Shown here: piece by piece, positions 18,516-23,326 of the stretch | Numbering within the stretch: position 1 is the stretch's first letter | Layout: each line of letters starts with the position of its first letter | IMG/VR virus record: IMGVR_UViG_3300037427_000292 | Location: 1-23,326 of that record | Source of the DNA: a virus | Direction: 5' to 3' (one strand) | Length of the DNA stretch: 23,326 nucleotides | The notes under the pieces: generated by a model | Database searches by the model: none | What the model was told of the DNA's origin: nothing | The model's input: only the letters and a program-made list of their open reading frames with translations | Position numbers and translations under genes: made by a program

Positions 18516-19453
18516 TGCCTATTCAACAAATGCTACTTGGTGTAGGAAAGCTCCCAGATGAAGAACCCGGTCAACAAGTCTTTTTATTTACAGGGACTAA
18601 AAGTACTACTGCACAACAAACTACTCACACGTTTACGCCGGGTGTAGGTGTTACAAGTATTTCAATTATGACAATTGGCGGTGGCGGTGGTGGTTATTCT
18701 ACGAACGGTGGTGGTGGTGGTGGAGTTGCAACTAGAGATAATGTAGCTGTAACTCCCGGAACTGCTTACACTGTTTACGTAGGAGGAGGAGGTGCAGGAG
18801 CAAGCACTGGTACCTCTGCAGGACCAGGTGGAGATAGTTATATAGTTACAGATGGAAATGTCACCACAAAAGGTGGTGGTGGTGCTGGTGGTTCTTCAAC
18901 CAATGCAACACCATCTGCTGGTGGAGAAACTACTGGAGACCGAGGCGGATGGGGTGGAATTGGTGGTAGTTCATCAAACGCGTACATGCCCGGCGGTGGC
19001 GGTGGAGCTGGTGGATTCTCCGGAGGTGCAAGTGCTTCTACAGGACAAAGAGGAAAAGGAGGAAGCCAAACAGGTTATTGGAGTGGTTCATCCGGAGAAC
19101 CGGGTAACTATGGTGGCTCTGGTGGCGGTGGATCAGGATGGGCTTATGGAGGAGGAGCTTCAGGCGGCGGAGGCGGCCAAGGTCTTCTGATTGTAACGTA
19201 CCTAGAAGGTGCTGGTGGTGCTGGTGGTACAGGTGCTGGATATGCTGGTGTAGCCGCTGGTCAAGGTCAAGAATGGGCTAATGGTTCTGGTACTGCAGCG
19301 TCAGGTGGTAATGGTGCAGACTATGGAGGAGGAGGAGCTGGTGGTGATGGTGGCGGTAAATCTGGTGGTAATGGAGCAGTTCGTATTATGTGGCCATCAG
19401 GAGACTCACCTCTTAGAAACTATTACCCCGGCTCAAATATAGCTGACCAATAA
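18515..19453 (+). CDS. Glycine-rich putative tail-fibre tip adhesin
   Basis: This 312-aa protein is dominated by glycine from about residue 53 to 290. An N-terminal strand-rich segment (residues about 24-52: FLFTGTKS, then THTFTPGVGVTSISIMTIGGG) resembles the entry to glycine-rich domains of phage adhesins, and the C-terminus closes with GNGAVRIMW. Known glycine-rich adhesins, such as those of T-even-like phages, fold into polyglycine-II sandwiches at the fibre tip and set host range; whether that holds here is inference. The ATG at 18515 overlaps the fibre stop (TAATG), so production is probably coupled to the fibre. An in-frame start at 18467 would lie inside the fibre gene and adds an unconvincing Cys-rich leader. 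There is no signal peptide. It could instead be a chaperone-like or decoration protein, but the context favours the tip. Confidence 0.85.
   Translation: MPIQQMLLGVGKLPDEEPGQQVFLFTGTKSTTAQQTTHTFTPGVGVTSISIMTIGGGGGGYSTNGGGGGGVATRDNVAVTPGTAYTVYVGGGGAGASTGTSAGPGGDSYIVTDGNVTTKGGGGAGGSSTNATPSAGGETTGDRGGWGGIGGSSSNAYMPGGGGGAGGFSGGASASTGQRGKGGSQTGYWSGSSGEPGNYGGSGGGGSGWAYGGGASGGGGGQGLLIVTYLEGAGGAGGTGAGYAGVAAGQGQEWANGSGTAASGGNGADYGGGGAGGDGGGKSGGNGAVRIMWPSGDSPLRNYYPGSNIADQ
18707..18724 (+). repeat. In-frame GGT trinucleotide run in the glycine-rich gene
   Basis: Five GGT codons followed by GGA encode six consecutive glycines. Shorter GGT/GGA/GGC runs recur at about 18678-18692, 18870-18890 and 19321-19345. 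Because the unit is three bases, slippage would change glycine number without breaking the frame. Confidence 0.85.
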
Positions 19454-19455
19454 TT

Positions 19456-19794
19456 ATGACAATAACTACAACTTGGGATATAACAAAACTCAATTATATG
19501 AGAGATGATCAGTATGTATTTTCTATTGATTTTACTGTATTAAGTAAAGATGATGTCTATCCTACGTTTGAATCAAAGTTTGAATCAAATGTTAGTTTAG
19601 AAAAACCAGATACATTAATACCCTACAAAGATATAACTAAAGAAACAGCTATAACATGGGTAAAAGATCGTCTTAATGAATTAAACAAAGAAGACAAGGA
19701 TAACCTTTCCACAAAAAATATCGAAGAAATTACTGAGGCTAATTTAACCTTTAAAATCATACCCACTAAACTAAGTGGAACACCTTGGGCTTAG
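19456..19794 (+). CDS. Small conserved phage protein, paralogue of the next gene
   Basis: This is a 112-aa acidic soluble protein. It shares a clear pattern with the protein encoded at 19841-20152: a Trp near the N-terminus (TTTWDI against TKTWQV), KPDTL(I/V)PY-x-D(I/L)T, then WVK-x-x-L, and a C-terminal G-x-PWA. I recognise this as a type of roughly 100-residue protein common beside tail genes of marine phages, but I know of no established function. No signal peptide or membrane segment is visible. The ATG follows the glycine-rich gene by two bases, placing it in the late tail transcript. It could be a minor virion protein or an assembly factor; neither is shown by the sequence. Confidence 0.85.
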   Translation: MTITTTWDITKLNYMRDDQYVFSIDFTVLSKDDVYPTFESKFESNVSLEKPDTLIPYKDITKETAITWVKDRLNELNKEDKDNLSTKNIEEITEANLTFKIIPTKLSGTPWA

Positions 19795-19800
19795 TAGGTA

Positions 19801-19816
19801 TGATTTGTACAAATCA
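19801..19816. promoter_or_regulatory. 16-bp perfect palindrome between the paralogous genes
   Basis: TGATTTGTACAAATCA is a perfect inverted repeat with no spacer. It lies in a 46-base gap, one of the few real intergenic spaces in the window. It is followed by an AT-rich stretch containing a weak -35/-10-like pair (TTGTAC at 19805, TATTAA at 19827, spacing 16). It could be an operator or part of a promoter. With no loop it is unlikely to be a terminator. The evidence is only the symmetry and the position. Confidence 0.35.
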
Positions 19817-19840
19817 ATTAAATTTTTATTAAAAACAATC

Positions 19841-20152
19841 ATGGCAACAAAAACCTGGCAAGTAAACACCCTTCAACGCGAACTAGCAGACGGGTATGTA
19901 AACAAAGTTATCTACCGTGTTAACGGTGCTGATGGCACTTATTCATTCAGAGCTACAGGTGAAGTTGATCTACCTAAGCCTGATACTCTTGTACCTTATG
20001 CTGACCTTACTGAGGCAACAGTATTAGCTTGGGTTAAGTCAAAACTAGATGCTGATAAAGCTGGTACTGTAGCTGCTATCGAAGCTGCTGTAGATAAAGG
20101 TGTTAACGAGCAGAAGACTCCAACAACAGGAACTGGCAAGCCTTGGGCATGA
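19841..20152 (+). CDS. Small conserved phage protein, second paralogue
   Basis: This 103-aa protein is paralogous to the preceding gene, sharing the W near the N-terminus, KPDTLVPYADLT, AWVKSKL and GKPWA. The in-frame GTG at 19775 lies inside the upstream gene and would add a basic leader absent from the paralogue. The ATG at 19841 aligns the N-termini of the two proteins (MATKTW against MTITTTW) and is preferred. The stop overlaps the next gene as ATGA. The function is unknown; duplication and divergence of the pair within one operon suggests related but not identical partners. It is less Lys/Asp-rich than its sister. Confidence 0.88.
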   Translation: MATKTWQVNTLQRELADGYVNKVIYRVNGADGTYSFRATGEVDLPKPDTLVPYADLTEATVLAWVKSKLDADKAGTVAAIEAAVDKGVNEQKTPTTGTGKPWA

Positions 20153-20337
20153 TAAAAGTTCTTACCTACATAAATACTGCTTTTCTTGTGATAGCAGTTG
20201 GTGGTGGAACTTTTACATACTTGAATAAAGATAAGATTGTGAATACAATCTTGGATAAGGTAAAGGGTCAAATCCCTGAATTGGTTAAACAATCAATGCC
20301 TTCAATGCCCACCACAACAGGATTGCCTAAGTTATGA
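20149..20337 (+). CDS. Small single-pass membrane protein
   Basis: A 62-aa protein with one clear hydrophobic helix at residues about 4-25 (VLTYINTAFLVIAVGGGTFTYL), then a charged amphipathic segment with several lysines (NKDKIVNTILDKVKGQIPELVKQ) and a short Pro/Ser/Thr tail (SMPSMPTTTG). Both ends overlap neighbours by four bases (ATGA), so it is translationally coupled. The size and single N-terminal helix would fit a pinholin, a small virion membrane protein or an accessory subunit. No homology that I can see decides between them. The ATG at 20149 is chosen over the TTG at 20143 because of the coupling. Confidence 0.82.
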   Translation: MIKVLTYINTAFLVIAVGGGTFTYLNKDKIVNTILDKVKGQIPELVKQSMPSMPTTTGLPKL

Positions 20338-20855
20338 CACAGTTGAAGGAAGGTAACTATCTTCCTCTTCTCCTCGGTCTTGGATTAATCGGTAGCAATT
20401 TCTTTTCCCTTGTCCTGCTTAGTAGGTCAGGGGATTCGCTGCCTAATCTTGCATCGTTAGCTACGACAGAAAACAGTAGTAGCCAGATGCGATACAGGAA
20501 GGACGAAAAAGGATTGGAGGTAGTAATGAGTCACAACATGCACTCACCTAAAACAGTTTTATTTAGTTCAGAAAAATCTAAATGGAACGGTAAAACTGAT
20601 TACACAAGGAAAGAATATGTTGCTCATCAACCTGGAGCAAACGCAACATTAGCTGCTGACTATCTTCAGTGTATAAAAAACAAAGGTAGTGCAGAATCTA
20701 ATGGTGAAATAGTAGGAGCTTCTTTAGTTACTGCTACTCCTGCTGCTAGTACATTAGCCAATATCCCAATCGTAGGATGGATTGCTAGTGGATTTGCTGT
20801 CAAGAAAGCAGGACAGATTGGTAAAGATATTGGCGGTGACTTCGTAGATTGTTAG
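20334..20855 (+). CDS. Membrane-anchored protein of unknown function
   Basis: A 173-aa protein with an N-terminal hydrophobic segment (residues about 10-30, LPLLLGLGLIGSNFFSLVLL) that reads as a signal anchor or uncleaved signal. A polar domain containing YLQCIKN follows, then a Gly/Ala-rich hydrophobic segment near the C-terminus (about 127-158: EIVGASLVTATPAAS, IPIVGWIASGFAVKKAGQIG), and the protein ends in DFVDC. Two cysteines (in YLQC and at the C-terminus) could pair. The gene overlaps its upstream neighbour (ATGA) and is followed directly by the next start. I do not recognise a named family. The small glycine-rich helix near the C-terminus would fit a membrane-active protein, but this is only a guess. 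Confidence 0.8.
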   Translation: MTQLKEGNYLPLLLGLGLIGSNFFSLVLLSRSGDSLPNLASLATTENSSSQMRYRKDEKGLEVVMSHNMHSPKTVLFSSEKSKWNGKTDYTRKEYVAHQPGANATLAADYLQCIKNKGSAESNGEIVGASLVTATPAASTLANIPIVGWIASGFAVKKAGQIGKDIGGDFVDC

Positions 20856-21629
20856 GTGGATGAAATACCAGATATACAAGTCGATAGTATTTCTATCCCT
20901 GATAATTCTATCGACAGAGTTTCTCCGAACATCCCCAATGTTCAACCCGTAACTCTTAATTTACAGCAACCTAATTTAATATTTGAAATCCCTGGTTGCG
21001 TAGAATCTCATCCAGACTCGGGTAATAATAAGAAACTAAAAACAGATGACGATAGAGGCGTTCAGGTGTACTGTGATGCAGGGATGCCTTCTTTTAATCC
21101 TGTCGATTACAGGCCAGAAAATATAGAAGAAGATCTACCAGAACCCACCACACCAAAAATCAATCCTGCTAAACAAGAAGAAAAGAAAGAACAATCCACT
21201 TCAACGACAGAAAACAATAACCCACCACCAACAAATCCTTTAGTTCCTAAAATCCTGCCTTGCCCTAGACCTGACGATTTACCTGTAGGAGCAATCGGGA
21301 AATACGGAACAAAAATAATTCGGGGGTATGAACGAGATGGAAATCAATGCAAAGTCCTATACGAGGAAAGAGGTGTACTGGAAGTTGTTAACACTTACAC
21401 TCCACCACCAACGACATTACTTAATACAAGTGCGATAGCTATCACTTCAGTTATCGGTGTAACTGTATTAGGTCAACCAATAGCAAAGATGCTCCAGAAG
21501 CAAATGAAGGGGCAGGTTAAGAAGATCTCTAAGAAGATTACAAAGAAACTTCTTGCTATTCGGGGGAAGAAACCAAAGGTGCTGTCACTTCGTGAACGCC
21601 GAGAGGAGCAGAAGAGTCTGAGGAAATAG
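20856..21629 (+). CDS. Cys-containing protein with C-terminal membrane helix and basic tail
   Basis: A 257-aa protein starting at a GTG directly after the previous TAG; there is no in-frame ATG nearby. The first 40 residues are Ile/Pro/Asp-rich. Then come a conserved-looking EIPGCVESHPDSGNNK segment with a downstream VYCDAGMPSFNPVDYRPENI, a Lys/Glu/Thr/Pro-rich linker (about 85-140), and a PCPRPDDLPVG-x-x-GKYG block with NQCKVLYEE. One hydrophobic helix (about 192-212, TSAIAITSVIGVTVLGQPI) precedes a strongly basic tail. I recall similar layouts in marine cyanophage hypothetical proteins, without a function. Four cysteines hint at disulphides, so the long N-terminal part may sit outside the cytoplasm. 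The last 74 bases overlap the convergent minus-strand gene. Confidence 0.83.
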   Translation: MDEIPDIQVDSISIPDNSIDRVSPNIPNVQPVTLNLQQPNLIFEIPGCVESHPDSGNNKKLKTDDDRGVQVYCDAGMPSFNPVDYRPENIEEDLPEPTTPKINPAKQEEKKEQSTSTTENNNPPPTNPLVPKILPCPRPDDLPVGAIGKYGTKIIRGYERDGNQCKVLYEERGVLEVVNTYTPPPTTLLNTSAIAITSVIGVTVLGQPIAKMLQKQMKGQVKKISKKITKKLLAIRGKKPKVLSLRERREEQKSLRK

Positions 21630-22425
21630 AATGAACGTGATCTATTGGCTTTTCCTTAAAAGGTCTGGTCAAAATATCGGCACAAATAGAATAAGCAGAG
21701 CTAGTAGGAGCAAAATTTATTCCTTGAAGTTTAAATTTAGAGCACTCACGAAGCCTCGCAATTTCAAAATCAAGCCTCTTATTAGCCAAGATCTGCTGTT
21801 GTATTTTCTCTTGGGTTGTAGCGGCAGATAAACAACGAGTCGTGAATCTTTTATCCAGTGGGACTGAAAGGGTTGCTGAGAGGCCGCCTGTGATGGAGTG
21901 TGAGTCCTTCTGTCCTGTTCTTACATCCTTGAAATATAAAACACTGCCTGGATTATCAATAATTCCATCATCATTAGCATCACTTGTATCGTAAACAGGA
22001 TCTTGGTAGAAACTTTCGTAGGGTCGTTTAAGCGATAATGCACCTGTAAGGAAGGGCGTAATGCTTAATGTAGTTCCTTGACACTGTATTCCGTTACCGT
22101 ACGTGTTGGTGTGGAATGGCCCTTGTAAGACTTGTACTCCTTGGTTGATAACGCTTCCACTAGATGAAGCATTGGGAGCAGCGGTAGCACTAACGCCGCC
22201 GACATCACCAGAGTAAGCAGGCAAACTGAAGTTAAGCGTGAGTAATCCATAGGCTATTGCTGAAAGATGCTTGTTGTATCGGTGATACTTGTTTGATCGG
22301 TTGTTCTTTGAATAATTGTCTGCTGGCTTACCCCAGGAGCCGAGTATGTTTCGGTAAACTGAAAGGCTGCTCCATCTGTTTGTAGCTGCCAGTTTGGTTT
22401 GTTGGAGTGATCTAAGCCAACCCAT
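21556..22425 (-). CDS. Probable exported protein; start uncertain
   Basis: The 289-aa reading frame has a solid core from about residue 73: GDVGGVSATAAPN, SGSVINQGVQVLQGPF, GNGIQCQGTT and a C-terminal Arg/Cys-containing helical part (LDFEIARLRECSKF, SAYSICADIL). I recall similar sequences among marine cyanophage hypotheticals. A signal-peptide-like stretch (residues about 54-72, LSAIAYGLLTLNFSLPAYS) precedes the core. The only ATG in this frame, at 22425, gives a 172-base overlap with the upstream gene and an implausible 53-residue leader. No ATG, GTG or TTG lies between that ATG and the signal peptide. An ATA overlapping the upstream stop as ATAG, a frameshift from the ATG at 22250, or a local sequence error would each solve this. 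Four cysteines lie in the mature part. The 3' end overlaps the convergent plus-strand gene by 74 bases. Confidence 0.72.
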   Translation of the reverse strand: MGWLRSLQQTKLAATNRWSSLSVYRNILGSWGKPADNYSKNNRSNKYHRYNKHLSAIAYGLLTLNFSLPAYSGDVGGVSATAAPNASSSGSVINQGVQVLQGPFHTNTYGNGIQCQGTTLSITPFLTGALSLKRPYESFYQDPVYDTSDANDDGIIDNPGSVLYFKDVRTGQKDSHSITGGLSATLSVPLDKRFTTRCLSAATTQEKIQQQILANKRLDFEIARLRECSKFKLQGINFAPTSSAYSICADILTRPFKEKPIDHVHSISSDSSAPLGVHEVTAPLVSSPE

Positions 22426-22682
22426 GTGTAAGTAATGCCATCAGTGGTCTGAGAGGGGGCTGTAACAGTTGTTGGAGACACAGATGAACCAGAATGTTTC
22501 ATGTTTGTCCCAGTAACTGAGTATTGCCAGCCTGTATCTATGTCAATCGAGTTGATTGTCTCTGTAATTTTTGTACTCGTTTCCGTGTGTGATGTGACCG
22601 TACCCTGTGTAAACTGAGGAACCACTGGTACAGCCTGAACAGCAGGGCTAAACAGAAATACGAGAGATAAAAAGGTACGCAC
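22254..22682 (-). CDS. Sec-exported small protein, paralogue of the upstream gene
   Basis: A 142-aa protein starting at GTG, with an AGGTGA-like ribosome binding site ten bases upstream. Residues 1-17 (MRTFLSLVFLFSPAVQA) form a classical signal peptide with an AQA-type cleavage site. The mature part is Thr/Ser-rich and probably all beta. YSVTGTNMK at 54-62 and TDGAAFQFTET at 102-112 match YAVSGTNIK and TSGSAFSLTES in the protein encoded just upstream on this strand, so the two are paralogues. The function is unknown. A location in the periplasm or cell envelope follows from the signal peptide. The middle of the minus-strand cassette is compact: ten bases separate it from the upstream gene. 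Confidence 0.86.
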   Translation of the reverse strand: MRTFLSLVFLFSPAVQAVPVVPQFTQGTVTSHTETSTKITETINSIDIDTGWQYSVTGTNMKHSGSSVSPTTVTAPSQTTDGITYTWVGLDHSNKPNWQLQTDGAAFQFTETYSAPGVSQQTIIQRTTDQTSITDTTSIFQQ

Positions 22683-22692
22683 AGGAGTATTT

Positions 22693-23190
22693 TCACCTTA
22701 CAGTAAGTTCGCTGGTTACTTGTCCTACAGCCGTAGTATTTGCACCACCTGCTACTACTGTAACCACACCAGAACTAACTACAGTACCTGCAAGCGTACC
22801 AGCTACACCACCTGAAATTGTAGTAGTACTACCAAAAGCAGGCATATCAGCAACTACACCAGCACTTACATCAACACCACTGCCTATTGCTGGTATAGCG
22901 TCTCCTTGTTGCCAGCTTTCCGTAAGCGAAAACGCTGATCCTGATGTGTTCATTTCGTACGTTCCAACATCAAGCGTAGCTGCTGCTGTTGCTGACCCTG
23001 CCGTTAGCTTGCCAATGTGTTCTCCAGTACTGACCTTTATATTTGTTCCCGATACTGCGTAAGTAGACGGAACTCTGACTGCCTGAGTACTACTGGCTCC
23101 TACTGTTAAAGAAGTAGAGCTAGAAAGCTTTGATGTGATGTTGGCTTGTGCAGGTGCAGCCAATAGAAGCAAGATCAATAATCCCTTCAT
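22693..23190 (-). CDS. Sec-exported Thr/Ser/Gly-rich protein
   Basis: A 165-aa protein with a short signal peptide (MKGLLILLLLAAPAQA, cleavage before NITSKL). The mature chain is rich in Ser, Thr, Val and Gly and has no cysteine or charged cluster. Its YAVSGTNIK (44-52) and TSGSAFSLTES (82-92) motifs pair it with the downstream protein. The C-terminal half has a repeating Val/Gly/Thr pattern (SGGVAGTLAGTVVSSGVVTVVAGGA) that looks like stacked strands. The ATG overlaps the stop of the upstream minus-strand gene as ATGA, implying coupling. I recall related sequences as hypothetical proteins of marine cyanophages, with no function. A phage-encoded envelope or surface protein made late in infection is the simplest reading. 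Confidence 0.86.
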   Translation of the reverse strand: MKGLLILLLLAAPAQANITSKLSSSTSLTVGASSTQAVRVPSTYAVSGTNIKVSTGEHIGKLTAGSATAAATLDVGTYEMNTSGSAFSLTESWQQGDAIPAIGSGVDVSAGVVADMPAFGSTTTISGGVAGTLAGTVVSSGVVTVVAGGANTTAVGQVTSELTVR

Positions 23191-23326
23191 GTCAATTTCC
23201 CTGTTTGTGGATCTACTTCTTTACCAGAAATAGGATCAATACGTGGTTTATCTGGTACTAATTTTACTGGAGTCTCAATTCTTACAATGGTATAAGGAAC
23301 ACCATTAGCAAATCCTCCTGCTGCTT
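23187..23326 (-). CDS. 3' end of a minus-strand gene (partial)
   Basis: The frame is open from the window edge to a TGA at 23187-23189 that overlaps the next ATG (ATGA). The 45 visible C-terminal residues read from AAGGFANGVPYTIVRIETPV to DPISGKEVDPQTGKLT. This is a Pro/Lys/Asp-rich tail with no recognisable domain. The coupling to the exported-protein genes makes it part of the same cassette. The rest of the gene lies beyond the window, so no function can be proposed. Confidence 0.75.
   Translation of the reverse strand, partial: AAGGFANGVPYTIVRIETPVKLVPDKPRIDPISGKEVDPQTGKLT

Noticed and set aside
18852-19190. 112-codon frame in a different phase inside the glycine-rich gene
   Set aside because: It is produced by GGT/GGA/GGC codons read out of phase (Val/Glu/Leu-rich) and nested within a convincing gene.
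20860-20952. Short ATG frame with signal-like N-terminus MKYQIYKSIVFLSLIIL
   Set aside because: Only 30 codons, fully inside the GTG-started gene whose frame continues for 257 residues with recognisable conserved segments.
21631-21831. 66-codon plus-strand frame after the membrane gene
   Set aside because: It lies wholly opposite the well-supported exported protein and shows no protein-like features beyond basic residues.

Overview
The window looks like the late structural region of a T7-like (autographivirus-type) podovirus, most likely a marine cyanophage. The first half follows T7 order on one strand: tail tubular protein A (gp11-like), tail tubular protein B (gp12-like), a GNAT-fold gp13-like protein, internal virion proteins gp14-like and gp15-like, a very large gp16-like protein, and a tail fibre with a T7 gp17-type N-terminus. 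The assignment to T7-like phages rests on gene order plus recognisable sequence in gp11, gp12 and gp17. The cyanophage assignment rests on the AT-rich composition, the fibre repeat types and the small accessory genes downstream. It is an inference, because no photosynthesis or other host-derived marker gene lies in the window.

Layout: 16-4045 holds tail tube and nozzle genes and the GNAT-like gene. 4048-14477 holds the three internal (ejection) proteins, the last being 2440 aa, about 1.85 times T7 gp16. It carries a ParB-like domain, an HExxH zincin domain and a C-terminal domain of the kind found in phage polyvalent proteins. 14481-19453 holds a 1344-aa repeat-rich tail fibre, translationally coupled (TAATG) to a glycine-rich putative tip adhesin. 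19456-20152 holds two tandem paralogous small proteins. 20149-21629 holds three tightly packed genes for proteins with predicted membrane segments.

At about 21.6 kb the coding strand switches. From 23326 back to 21556 there is a minus-strand cassette: the 3' end of one gene, two Sec-signal-peptide proteins that are paralogous to each other, and a third probable exported protein whose start cannot be placed cleanly. Its 3' end overlaps the last plus-strand gene by 74 bp, tail to tail. T7-type genomes normally read one way, so this cassette probably has its own promoter, outside the window.

The plus-strand genes build the tail and the internal core that is ejected into the host. The distal membrane and exported genes have no function I can name. 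The most interesting features are the polyvalent-type gp16, the exported paralogous cassette, and the contrast inside the tail-fibre gene between protein repeats whose DNA has been recoded and repeats whose DNA is nearly invariant. There is no gene-free stretch longer than 300 bases, and I saw no tRNA, CRISPR array, insertion sequence or clear terminator.
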